A DNA stretch of 10,007 nucleotides from Ruminococcaceae bacterium UBA1448 (GCA_002329405.1 DCTE01000190.1:1-10007), one strand, 5' to 3'; shown: positions 1 to 6,142, numbered from the stretch's first letter. The notes: generated by a model from the sequence alone, not told the origin. Numbers and translations are program-made.

Positions 1-661
1 TTGCCGTATCCTTTTCACCCCACAGCAGCAGCGCAGGAAGATGAACCGACGGCATTTTCGGGGTCATATCGGTATTGACACAGCGGACCAGCGTTTGACG
101 CATCATCGGAGAAGCGTTCAGATAATCGGCACTGCCATGACTGCGGCGAAGGTTTTCCAGTGCATCCGGGTAGAGCACCCGGCAAAGCGGCAGTTCCAGA
201 ATCCAGCGGCAGATTTTATATTTCCGCTGGCGGAGTTTCTGTTTTGCCGTCTTTTTGGGCAGGACGCCGGCAGCATCCATCAGAATCATCCTTGTAACGG
301 TAAAAGGCAATCCCTGTCTGGAAGCAATTTCGACCGACACCCGTCCGCCATGGGAATGGCCCATCAGGATGACCTTTTTTAGGCCCAACGTTTGAATCAG
401 CTCAATCACAAAATCGGCAAACTCACTGACACCCCAGGGTTCAGACGGTTCCGCCGTTTCACCAAATCCCGGAAAATCGGCAGCCAGCACCGGGACAAAA
501 TGCGCCATATGTTCCAGCAATTTGGGATAGATCGAAATGCTGGTCCCCCAGCCCTGCAAAAATACCAGTATTTCTCTGTCCGGGTCTGGCCTGCCGTCCG
601 GGCAGCCCAGCATCGCATAATTGACAGAAAAACCCTGCACCTGTATCCTCTGCGTCTGCAT
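1..661 (-). CDS. Alpha/beta hydrolase fold protein (3' end outside window)
   Basis: This frame is open to the window edge, giving the first 220 residues of an alpha/beta hydrolase; the C-terminus with the catalytic histidine is not visible. Seen in the sequence: an oxyanion-hole stretch LQGWGTS (residues about 35-41), ADFPGFGET (61-69), the nucleophile elbow GHSHGG with Ser103, and LLLWGEKDTA near residue 211-220, where the Asp is the expected catalytic acid. A lysine/arginine-rich cap region follows the elbow. No signal peptide is seen, so the protein is probably cytoplasmic. The start at 661 is chosen because GGAAAGG (671-677) lies 9 bases upstream of it; in-frame ATGs at 667 and 679 sit too close to, or upstream of, that site. 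Substrate cannot be told: esterase, lipase-like or peptidase members share this fold. It is divergent from the GH2 gene and has its own near-consensus promoter. Confidence 0.87.
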   Translation of the reverse strand, partial: MQTQRIQVQGFSVNYAMLGCPDGRPDPDREILVFLQGWGTSISIYPKLLEHMAHFVPVLAADFPGFGETAEPSEPWGVSEFADFVIELIQTLGLKKVILMGHSHGGRVSVEIASRQGLPFTVTRMILMDAAGVLPKKTAKQKLRQRKYKICRWILELPLCRVLYPDALENLRRSHGSADYLNASPMMRQTLVRCVNTDMTPKMPSVHLPALLLWGEKDTA

Positions 662-670
662 CTGCATCCG

Positions 671-677
671 CCTTTCC
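671..677 (-). promoter_or_regulatory. Ribosome binding site deciding the hydrolase start
   Basis: GGAAAGG on the minus strand, 9 bases before the ATG at 661. Three in-frame ATGs occur (679, 667, 661); only 661 has a Shine-Dalgarno-like site at normal spacing. Confidence 0.6.
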
Positions 678-698
678 ATCGTAGTCTATATCTAAATT

Positions 699-727
699 AG
701 TATAATGCAAATCAGTAATGATGTCAA
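699..727 (-). promoter_or_regulatory. Sigma-A type promoter of the alpha/beta hydrolase gene
   Basis: Minus-strand -35 TTGACA (722-727), 17-base spacer, -10 TATACT (699-704). This is one mismatch from consensus with ideal spacing. Transcription would begin near 692, giving a leader of about 30 bases to the ATG at 661, which again disfavours the ATG at 679. Confidence 0.78.
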
Positions 728-772
728 GTTTACCTGCCCTGCCAAATGCCGCATTTTTTTACCGGAAAACCA

Positions 773-801
773 TTGACATTCTTATCTGACACGCATATAA
801 T
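773..801 (+). promoter_or_regulatory. Full-consensus sigma-A promoter of the GH2 gene
   Basis: TTGACA (773-778), exactly 17 bases, TATAAT (796-801): a perfect match to the housekeeping consensus. The start codon at 838 follows AAGGAG (823-828) at 9 bases. Such a strong promoter in front of a catabolic enzyme usually implies control by a repressor, but no clear operator or catabolite-responsive element was recognised next to it. Confidence 0.85.
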
Positions 802-837
802 ATAGCTGGCATTCAGCACAAAAAGGAGACGAATATC

Positions 838-2598
838 ATGTATAATTATATAAAAGATTACCCCCGCCCACAGCTGCTCCGCAACCAATGGGAAAATCTC
901 AATGGAAGATGGGATTTTGCTTTTGACGACGCCGGAGATGGACTGTCGTTGGGATGGCAGAACGGCTTTACACCGCAGCACCAGATTCAGGTTCCGTTTA
1001 CATATGAAACGAAGATGAGCGGCATTGAAGACCCAAATCCACATAGCGGCGTATGGTATTCCAGAACCTTCACAGCCGTCAAAAGTGACAAACGGCTGCT
1101 GCTGCATTTTGAAGGGAGCGACTGGCACACCCGGGTGTTTGTCAACGGATATTTTGTCGGTGAACACAGGGGCGGCTATGCACGCTTTTCCTTTGACATC
1201 ACCGACTGGATTGAGAACGGTGACAACCGGCTGACCGTTTATGTGACCGACAGTTTCTCTATCTCCCAGCCGCGCGGCAAACAACGCTGGAAAAAGGAAA
1301 ACTTCGGCTGCTGGTACGTTCAGACGACTGGTATCTGGAAAACCGTCTGGATGGAATATGTCCCGGCGGCAAGAATTGAGCGGCTGAAACTGACGCCCGA
1401 CCTTCAGCATCAATCTGTCCACATTGAGGCAGAAGTCTGCGGTGCAGAAAAAGGCATGCTCCTTGCACAGGCCAGTTTTGAAGGAATCCCGGCGGGAGAA
1501 ATCCGCGTCCCGGTTAAAATGGGCAAAGCAACTGCCGAACTGGGCCTGGAAAATATGGATGTCTGTGAATGGGGCGTCCGCATCTGGAGCCCGGAATCCC
1601 CCGACCTGTATGATCTGCAAATCAGTTTCTATCCAGATGGAGAAGACACCCCCTGCGACTGTGTCCAATCCTATTTTGGCCTGCGGGAAATCTCTATCCA
1701 TGATGGAAAAGTCCTGCTAAACGGCAATGAACTGTACCAGCGTCTGATTCTTGACCAAGGGTATTGGCCGGACAGCCATCTGACGCCGCCCAGTGAGGAA
1801 GCGCTGATCGAAGATCTCGACAAAATCCTTGCGCTGGGCTATAATGGCCTGCGCAAACATCAGAAGACTGAAGACGAACGGTTTTTGTACTGGTGCGACC
1901 GAAAAGGGGTTCTGGTCTGGAGCGAGTTCCCGGCGACCTATCGGTTTGATGACGAAGCTGTCGGGAATATAACCGCTGAATGGATGGAAATTGTCCGGCA
2001 GAATTACAATCATCCCAGCATTATCACCTGGACCCCCTTCAACGAAAGCTGGGGCGTTTCAGAGATTGCCCGCAACCCGATGCAGCAGCATTTTACCGAA
2101 GCAATCTATTATATGACCAAGTCGCTTGACCCTATGCGCCCGGTCATCTGCAACGACGGCTGGCGGCACACTATTTCGGATATCATCACCCTGCATGACT
2201 ATGCGGAAGATGCAGAGGAATTCCTCAGCTACTACCTGAACAACTGCAAAGCGATGCTTGACAACCACATTCCTTTCACCATTGACCGGTGCCATTATGC
2301 CTTTGCGGACGGATACAGCTATCACGGCCAGCCAGTCATCATCAGTGAATTCGGCGGCATAGCCTTTACCGGTGACGACAGCGGCTGGGGGTATGGAAAC
2401 AAGGTTGCGACCAAAGAAGATTTTATCCGCCGGTTTGACGCGATTACAACCGCTATCAAACAGCTTCCCTATTGCTGCGGATACTGCTACACACAGGTAA
2501 CCGATGTCCAGCAGGAGGTCAACGGCCTGATGACACCCGACCGCCAATTTAAAATTGAACCGGAAATTATCGCAAAAATCAATCTCAAAAAATCCTAA
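838..2598 (+). CDS. Glycoside hydrolase family 2 protein (beta-galactosidase/glucuronidase-like)
   Basis: A 586-residue GH2 enzyme that hydrolyses beta-linked terminal sugars; the sugar cannot be decided by eye. Domain order: N-terminal jelly-roll sugar-binding domain (about 10-178, with GVWYSRTF and FEGSDW), an Ig-like beta-sandwich (about 180-285), and a TIM barrel (about 290-580). The acid/base is Glu403 in TPFNESWG and the nucleophile is Glu504 in IISEFGG. The motif LDQGYWPD followed by NGLRKHQK marks the GH2 subgroup in which the usual NxxRxxHYP loop is altered. The protein ends straight after the barrel, without the extra C-terminal domains of LacZ-type enzymes. No signal peptide or membrane segment is seen, so it should act in the cytoplasm on imported oligosaccharides or glycosides. 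AAGGAG lies 9 bases before the ATG. No transporter gene is adjacent. Confidence 0.93.
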   Translation: MYNYIKDYPRPQLLRNQWENLNGRWDFAFDDAGDGLSLGWQNGFTPQHQIQVPFTYETKMSGIEDPNPHSGVWYSRTFTAVKSDKRLLLHFEGSDWHTRVFVNGYFVGEHRGGYARFSFDITDWIENGDNRLTVYVTDSFSISQPRGKQRWKKENFGCWYVQTTGIWKTVWMEYVPAARIERLKLTPDLQHQSVHIEAEVCGAEKGMLLAQASFEGIPAGEIRVPVKMGKATAELGLENMDVCEWGVRIWSPESPDLYDLQISFYPDGEDTPCDCVQSYFGLREISIHDGKVLLNGNELYQRLILDQGYWPDSHLTPPSEEALIEDLDKILALGYNGLRKHQKTEDERFLYWCDRKGVLVWSEFPATYRFDDEAVGNITAEWMEIVRQNYNHPSIITWTPFNESWGVSEIARNPMQQHFTEAIYYMTKSLDPMRPVICNDGWRHTISDIITLHDYAEDAEEFLSYYLNNCKAMLDNHIPFTIDRCHYAFADGYSYHGQPVIISEFGGIAFTGDDSGWGYGNKVATKEDFIRRFDAITTAIKQLPYCCGYCYTQVTDVQQEVNGLMTPDRQFKIEPEIIAKINLKKS

Positions 2599-2605
2599 AA
2601 CGATT

Positions 2606-2638
2606 AAAGGGCCGCGGGAATAACCTGCGGTCCTTTTT
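2606..2638 (+). terminator. Intrinsic terminator after the GH2 gene, possibly bidirectional
   Basis: The 11-base arm AGGGCCGCGGG (2608-2618) pairs with CCTGCGGTCCT (2624-2634) with two G-T pairs and an AATAA loop, followed by five Ts. It lies 8 bases past the GH2 stop. The convergent DUF4867-like gene stops at 2654, so the same hairpin may also end its transcript, though the T-run is short in that direction. Confidence 0.87.
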
Positions 2639-2653
2639 CATTGGATATGCAAA

Positions 2654-3310
2654 TCAATAACGGACAACCCAATTTTTGCCGGTAATGCCTGCAACTGCGC
2701 CGCTCTCCAGCAGAGAGGTGCAGCCCTCATGCGCTAGCAGCCATTTGTTGTTGGCAGTCAGCCGCTTATCTTCATGCGGCAGTTTGAGATCGGTATTGGT
2801 ACCTTTAGGCAGGCAGACCAGGCATTTAAATCCATGGTCGCTTACCTGGCAGGGACAGTAATGCAGCGTTGTGCCGTAAACTTCGATTGCCTTGCCGGGT
2901 TCGAGGACAAACGCCTTGACTTTGGAGGCATCAAGTTTTCCGTTTTCCAGGTCAAACAGCGTTGCCAGCAGCAGCACCAGCGGTTCACCGACTGCAAGGT
3001 TGATTTCACTGCCCTGATGCCATTCCAGCGCGTTCATCTGGCTGTTATAGCCCCAGCAGCAGCCGGCCTGCGTCGGCATTTCACCGTACAGCACATGGGA
3101 GATTTCCGCGGCAGATGCACATTGTTCCAGGCTGTCAATCGACGGCTCATAAGTGCTCTGTCCCTTTTCCGGCATCGGAAGGGCTGCAACTGCTGCCGCA
3201 AGGTCGGACAGATCCATTCCGTCCACAACCCGGCCATAAGCGGCAAATTCCGGGTCACTGACCGAATAGAAAGGAAGTCCGGGGTTCAATTCTCTGAGTG
3301 TCTCAAGCAT
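2654..3310 (-). CDS. DUF4867-like protein, probable cupin-like fold
   Basis: A 218-residue soluble protein beginning MLETLRELNPGLPFYSV and ending GKNWVVRY, which I recognise as resembling the DUF4867 family of Firmicutes; no activity is established that I can cite. The centre looks like a cupin or sugar-enzyme fold: ALEWHQGSEINLAV (about 94-107) offers Glu96, His98 and Glu102, and VKAFVLEPGKAIEVYGTTLHYCPCQ (131-155) gives a beta-rich stretch with His150. These could be metal ligands; that is inference. It has six cysteines between 84 and 166. The start at 3310 is fixed by AGGAGGT (3318-3324), 7 bases upstream; the frame stays open further upstream to 3430 but has no ribosome binding site there. 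It is a single-gene unit between a terminator and its own promoter on one side and a convergent GH2 gene on the other. Nearby GH2 hints at sugar metabolism only weakly. Confidence 0.72.
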   Translation of the reverse strand: MLETLRELNPGLPFYSVSDPEFAAYGRVVDGMDLSDLAAAVAALPMPEKGQSTYEPSIDSLEQCASAAEISHVLYGEMPTQAGCCWGYNSQMNALEWHQGSEINLAVGEPLVLLLATLFDLENGKLDASKVKAFVLEPGKAIEVYGTTLHYCPCQVSDHGFKCLVCLPKGTNTDLKLPHEDKRLTANNKWLLAHEGCTSLLESGAVAGITGKNWVVRY

Positions 3311-3317
3311 ACTGATT

Positions 3318-3324
3318 ACCTCCT
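3318..3324 (-). promoter_or_regulatory. Ribosome binding site deciding the DUF4867-like start
   Basis: AGGAGGT on the minus strand, 7 bases from ATG 3310. It shows that the longer open frame up to 3430 is not the protein start, since that stretch holds the promoter and leader. Confidence 0.8.
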
Positions 3325-3329
3325 GCACT

Positions 3330-3345
3330 AGCGGCAGCTGCCGCT
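3330..3345. repeat. Perfect 16-base palindrome in the DUF4867-like leader
   Basis: AGCGGCAGCTGCCGCT reads identically on both strands. In the transcript it would form a 6-bp GC-rich hairpin with an AGCU loop, ending 5 bases before the ribosome binding site. It could be a repressor operator in DNA or a translation-modulating hairpin in RNA. Confidence 0.6.
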
Positions 3346-3351
3346 TTTGTT

Positions 3352-3365
3352 CAAAAATATTTTTG
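3352..3365. repeat. Perfect 14-base AT palindrome in the DUF4867-like leader
   Basis: CAAAAATATTTTTG is self-complementary and lies 6 bases from the GC-rich palindrome, between the promoter and the ribosome binding site. Its AT content makes it a poor RNA hairpin but a plausible protein-binding site. Confidence 0.45.
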
Positions 3366-3401
3366 TTGCTGGCGGGTGTGCTCCCGCACGGTCTATCATT
3401 T

Positions 3402-3430
3402 ATTATACGCCAGCCGTCAGCATTTTGCAA
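3402..3430 (-). promoter_or_regulatory. Promoter of the DUF4867-like gene
   Basis: Minus-strand -35 TTGCAA (3425-3430), 17-base spacer, -10 TATAAT (3402-3407). Transcription would start near 3395, giving a leader of about 85 bases that holds both palindromes and a further GCGGG/CCCGC hairpin (about 3372-3387). Confidence 0.75.
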
Positions 3431-3455
3431 GACAAACCTTTACAGGTTAGACGCG

Positions 3456-3483
3456 AAAAAGCCGCCCTGTTTTCAGGACAGCT
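3456..3483 (-). terminator. Intrinsic terminator after the anti-sigma factor gene
   Basis: On the minus strand AGCTGTCCTG pairs with CAGGGCGGCT (two G-T pairs) around an AAAA loop, followed by TTTTT. It separates the sigma/anti-sigma unit from the DUF4867-like promoter, whose -35 begins about 25 bases further on. Confidence 0.85.
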
Positions 3484-3527
3484 CTCTCACATTCGACAAC
3501 CAATCTGTCATCTGGTCGGCCAGTTAT

Positions 3528-5186
3528 TTAATCCAGCGATTCCAGCGGAACCGTCACCGCATGTTCAGTATCGAGTTTAAACTCGCTATAATCATATTGC
3601 CACTCGGTAATCGTTTCCAGTTCTTTATCGGTCGCGGCATAAAAGTCATGACGGACACTGACGACGCCGGTCTGCGGGTCTACAGTTGAGGAAAGCAGCC
3701 CGGATTTTAGGATTGTCGCTGTTCCACCGTCCTGGAGACCCGTTACCTCTTCTTCCAACTGGGTAATCTTTCCATCGTACTGCGGGCGAATCACCTCAAA
3801 ATCCTGTCCGCTCCAGCCATACGGAACCAGGTCATAGCTGATCGCACCATCTTTGATGACAAAGTTTTCGACAGTATACCCACCAATCGGGCTGGTCTCT
3901 ATTTTAGCACCTTTTTTCAGTTCGTCCAGGCTGATCGTCCGTTCTTCTCCCAACCATCCGCCATCTTCCGAAAACTGTTGAATCACCGGGGTCAGCATAA
4001 GCGAAGTTGCATTTTCATCAGGAGCAGTCAGGTTAAGTGCACTGCCGCTAATTGCAGTGGCTTTACAAGTATACAGTTCCTTACCAGTATTATCAGTAAT
4101 ATAAAGCATACTGGTATCCATGCCTTCGTAAATCACAACATCCCTTCCGACAGAATCGGTTGTATGTTTTTCCTCGACCGTGGTCTGGATTACGCCGCCT
4201 ACCGGTCCAAATGCGAGATAACTCAAATGAAGGTCTCGGTTGAGGGTGTAATCCTTTCCATCTATGTCTTTATACGTTACTTCCGGCATCGGGAAATCTG
4301 CCGGCTGCGCAATCTTTGCGCCTGCACGGACTGATTCTCCGTCCAACGTGACAGTAAACTTCCATTCTCCGCTCCGACCAAGTGCAGTATTGTCTTCCAA
4401 TACAACCTGAATCTCGTCCCCTTCCGGGACATCAGTCAGAATATAATGCCGCCAGAGCTTGAGCGAACCATCTTCATTGAGGTACCAGTCTTCAACGTCA
4501 TACTGAGCAATTGTTTCACCATTGATCGTCGCATAATAAAAATCGGGGCCCACGCCGAAAAACCGGTTCCACAGCGGTCGATAATCGTCCCAGCTCATAA
4601 TTTCGTCAATGGCTTCCTGCCCGGAAATCGTCAGGAAAATATCCATACTGGTGACATCCATCGAAATATTGTCCAGTGTGATGCTGACGCCGTTGTCGGT
4701 TACCGTCTCCCCAATGGCGGCATTATAGGCTTCCAGCTTTTTCTGTGTCTCGACAAAATTGGTACGCGGTGCCTCTACCGGGTCAGAAACCTCCGACTGG
4801 CTCGGAGCCTCCTCAAAGAATCCAATCTTTCCGCCCAGCATCGTGACCAGCTGCGGGCCGACCGCACAGACCGTCACCGCACTGCCGCAGAGGATTGCCG
4901 CTGCAATCAGGCTGATGCGCAGTGTACGATTGATGGTAGAGCCCAACTTTCCTTTCTGACTGTGCTTATTCATAGTATAATTCCTTCCTGTCTTTTCGTA
5001 ATCTTCCGATTCAAAACCCTGTTCTGACATTACAAACGTTTCATCCTCTGCCGATTGTATCTTTTGCAGTGCCAGGCGGCAGATGCGTTCATTGACCATG
5101 TCCGGAACCTGCTCGGGTTCATCAGACGGCGGCAGCTCAGACAGCGCATGCAGCAGCTGTTCATCATATTCCATGTTGTTTCGCAT
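3528..5186 (-). CDS. Membrane-anchored anti-sigma factor, DUF4179-type
   Basis: A 552-residue protein with one membrane segment. Residues 1-90 are hydrophilic and should be cytoplasmic; DEQLLHALSELPP (8-20) and the helix around 31-44 form the likely sigma-binding part. Residues 91-109 (ISLIAAAILCGSAVTVCAV) are the transmembrane helix. The following 440 residues are outside the cell, beta-rich, with NAAIGETVTDNGVSITLDN in the style of DUF4179 proteins. By family knowledge such proteins hold an ECF sigma factor at the membrane until an envelope signal releases it. Its gene overlaps the upstream sigma frame by 23 bases, a typical coupling. AAGGGGGAG (5195-5203) lies 8 bases before ATG 5186; a second in-frame ATG at 5174 is less well placed. 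The gene is intact even though its partner sigma frame is interrupted. What it senses is unknown. Confidence 0.83.
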   Translation of the reverse strand: MRNNMEYDEQLLHALSELPPSDEPEQVPDMVNERICRLALQKIQSAEDETFVMSEQGFESEDYEKTGRNYTMNKHSQKGKLGSTINRTLRISLIAAAILCGSAVTVCAVGPQLVTMLGGKIGFFEEAPSQSEVSDPVEAPRTNFVETQKKLEAYNAAIGETVTDNGVSITLDNISMDVTSMDIFLTISGQEAIDEIMSWDDYRPLWNRFFGVGPDFYYATINGETIAQYDVEDWYLNEDGSLKLWRHYILTDVPEGDEIQVVLEDNTALGRSGEWKFTVTLDGESVRAGAKIAQPADFPMPEVTYKDIDGKDYTLNRDLHLSYLAFGPVGGVIQTTVEEKHTTDSVGRDVVIYEGMDTSMLYITDNTGKELYTCKATAISGSALNLTAPDENATSLMLTPVIQQFSEDGGWLGEERTISLDELKKGAKIETSPIGGYTVENFVIKDGAISYDLVPYGWSGQDFEVIRPQYDGKITQLEEEVTGLQDGGTATILKSGLLSSTVDPQTGVVSVRHDFYAATDKELETITEWQYDYSEFKLDTEHAVTVPLESLD

Positions 5187-5361
5187 AATTTCTGCTCCCC
5201 CTTCCCATCTGTTTGAGATACTCTCTTCTCAGCTTTGCCCGTCCTCTGGACAGGCGTACATTGACTGTATGTTCATTCATGCCGAGTGCCTCACCGATCT
5301 CACGGGAAGTTTCCATCCGATAATACCGCCGAAGAAAAATCTCCCGATCCGGCTGTTCCAT
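5164..5361 (-). CDS. ECF sigma factor, region 4 half (after in-frame TAG)
   Basis: This frame encodes 65 residues, MEQPDREIFLRRYYRMETS onward, with the classic region 4 helix-turn-helix REIGEALGMNEHTVNVRLSRGRAKLRREYL that contacts the -35 element. It is the direct continuation, in the same frame, of the region 2 half: only the TAG at 5362-5364 separates them. The ATG at 5359-5361 is the next codon after the stop; no good ribosome binding site precedes it (the nearest purine run, GGGGAAG, is about 25 bases upstream), so independent translation would have to rely on stop-start reinitiation. The PDREIF sequence is normally internal to an ECF sigma factor, so this ATG is probably an ordinary internal methionine. 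The end overlaps the anti-sigma start. Confidence 0.72.
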   Translation of the reverse strand: MEQPDREIFLRRYYRMETSREIGEALGMNEHTVNVRLSRGRAKLRREYLKQMGRGSRNYAKQHGI

Positions 5362-5364
5362 CTA
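5362..5364 (-). other. In-frame amber (TAG) codon interrupting the sigma factor
   Basis: The plus-strand bases cta give TAG at codon 125 of a frame that otherwise runs unbroken from 5736 to the TGA at 5164. It falls in the linker between regions 2 and 4, just before an ATG codon. The other complete genes in the window end in TAA or TGA and none carries an internal TAG, so amber reassignment is not supported here. A single C-to-T change from CAG (Gln) would explain it. Confidence 0.85.
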
Positions 5365-5736
5365 TGCAACCAATGTTCCGATCAGATCTTCCCCATCTGA
5401 TGAAAGGTGCTCCGGCAGAATATCCATTATTTCCGAAAGCTCGGCTGTCGGTCTTGCAAGCCCACGCCTGCGGTCAATAGCCCGGTTGCGTGCTGTCACA
5501 ATCAACCATGGCATAAGCGGCCGGCTATCCTCCAGCAGAGAAGAAGCGTTTTCCCAGGCTTTGACCAGTACATCAGCCGCCACTTCCTCGGCATCCTGCG
5601 GATATTCCGGCAAGACCCGGCAGACAATCCGATAAATCAGACCGCCATACTGCTGCTGCAACAGGCGAATCCCGTTTTCCGGTTCATTCACCAGCTGATG
5701 CAGCACAACCACATCTTCAATTTGCATTTCCGGCAT
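5362..5736 (-). CDS. ECF sigma factor, region 2 half (ends at in-frame TAG)
   Basis: This frame encodes 124 residues holding sigma region 2, which binds core RNA polymerase and the -10 element: YGGLIYRIVCRVL (30-42), DAEEVAADVLVKAWE (48-62) and PWLIVTARNRAIDRRRG (76-92). It then runs through the linker to LIGTLVA and stops at TAG. A complete family member is about 170-200 residues; reading through the TAG would give 190. ATG 5736 is chosen because AAGGAGG (5744-5750) lies 7 bases upstream; an in-frame GTG at 5742 would be only 1 base from that site. The downstream anti-sigma gene marks the pair as a cell-surface signalling module. The gene may be a recent pseudogene, a split sigma factor, or an assembly error. 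Confidence 0.78.
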   Translation of the reverse strand: MPEMQIEDVVVLHQLVNEPENGIRLLQQQYGGLIYRIVCRVLPEYPQDAEEVAADVLVKAWENASSLLEDSRPLMPWLIVTARNRAIDRRRGLARPTAELSEIMDILPEHLSSDGEDLIGTLVA

Positions 5737-5743
5737 GCCCACA

Positions 5744-5750
5744 CCTCCTT
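5744..5750 (-). promoter_or_regulatory. Ribosome binding site of the sigma factor gene
   Basis: AAGGAGG on the minus strand, 7 bases before ATG 5736, and too close (1 base) to the GTG at 5742. It fixes the sigma factor start. Confidence 0.75.
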
Positions 5751-5785
5751 GCCGTCATCTTATTTGGAAGGCCTTCACCAATATA

Positions 5786-5812
5786 AACGAATCAAAAAAT
5801 CAAATTGTCTCA
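5786..5812 (-). promoter_or_regulatory. Candidate ECF-type promoter of the sigma/anti-sigma unit
   Basis: On the minus strand TGAGAC (5807-5812), 17 bases, CGTT (5786-5789). This resembles the TGAAAC-N16/17-CGTC pattern of ECF-dependent promoters and would suit autoregulation, which is common for ECF sigma operons. The nearest housekeeping alternative is a poor -35 before TATATT in the same stretch. The match is imperfect and short, so this is tentative. Confidence 0.35.
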
Positions 5813-5832
5813 CCTGCTATCTTTTTTTTAAC

Positions 5833-5871
5833 AAAAAAAGCAGGCAATTGACCAAACAGTCAAATGCCTGC
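5833..5871 (-). terminator. Intrinsic terminator after the XRE regulator gene
   Basis: Minus-strand arms of 13 bases, GCAGGCATTTGAC and GTCAATTGCCTGC, pair with one mismatch around TGTTTG and are followed by seven Ts. It sits 42 bases beyond the regulator stop and isolates it from the sigma operon. Confidence 0.9.
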
Positions 5872-5913
5872 GCACACAAATAACAAACACACGAAATGCG
5901 GAAAACGAAGAGA

Positions 5914-6117
5914 TCAATCATCCGGTATATACTCGATGATATCAGAAACAGAACACTGCAAGATAAAGCAAAGCGTGTCCAATGTTTTTAATGTAATGGT
6001 ATACCCATGCTTCATCCGATGCAGAGTATTGGCAGAGATACCTTCTTTATAAATCAAATGGTATTCAGTAATATTCTTTCGCTGTAATGTTTTATAAAAC
6101 GGAGCATAACTAATCAT
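5914..6117 (-). CDS. Small XRE-family helix-turn-helix regulator
   Basis: A 67-residue protein made almost entirely of one Cro/CI-type DNA-binding domain of the HTH_26 kind: FYKTLQRKNITEYHLIYKEG (7-26), ISANTLHRMKHGYTITLKTLDTLC (27-50) and LQCSVSDIIEYIPD (53-66), the last being the usual dimer-side ending. The length is normal for this group. GAGG (6127-6130) lies 9 bases before the ATG. The gene has its own TATAAT box and terminator, so it is a single-gene unit. Its DNA is clearly richer in A and T than the neighbouring genes, which may mean acquisition by transfer. Its targets are unknown; the palindrome beside its promoter makes autoregulation a fair guess. Confidence 0.82.
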   Translation of the reverse strand: MISYAPFYKTLQRKNITEYHLIYKEGISANTLHRMKHGYTITLKTLDTLCFILQCSVSDIIEYIPDD

Positions 6118-6136
6118 AATTGATAACCTCAGTTTT

Positions 6137-6142
6137 ATTATA
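6137..6142 (-). promoter_or_regulatory. -10 box of the XRE regulator promoter
   Basis: TATAAT on the minus strand, about 20 bases before the ATG. No good -35 is seen at 16-18 bases upstream, so the promoter may need an activator or depend on the -10 alone. A leader of only about 12 bases would precede the start codon. Confidence 0.5.

Noticed and set aside
730..1701. Long open frame (323 residues) on the minus strand opposite the GH2 gene
   Set aside because: It lies inside a GH2 gene with clear catalytic motifs, has no recognisable domain, and would run through the divergent promoter region; it is a codon-use artefact.
3311..3430. N-terminal extension of the DUF4867-like protein to 3430
   Set aside because: The stretch contains the -10/-35 boxes and palindromic leader, and an ideal ribosome binding site stands just before ATG 3310.
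5362..5364. TAG as evidence of a reassigned genetic code
   Set aside because: No other gene in the window has an internal TAG, and the other complete genes stop at TAA or TGA; one codon cannot support recoding.
5767..5776. GAAGGCCTTC palindrome in the sigma leader
   Set aside because: Ten bases only, with no second copy or placement that suggests a function.
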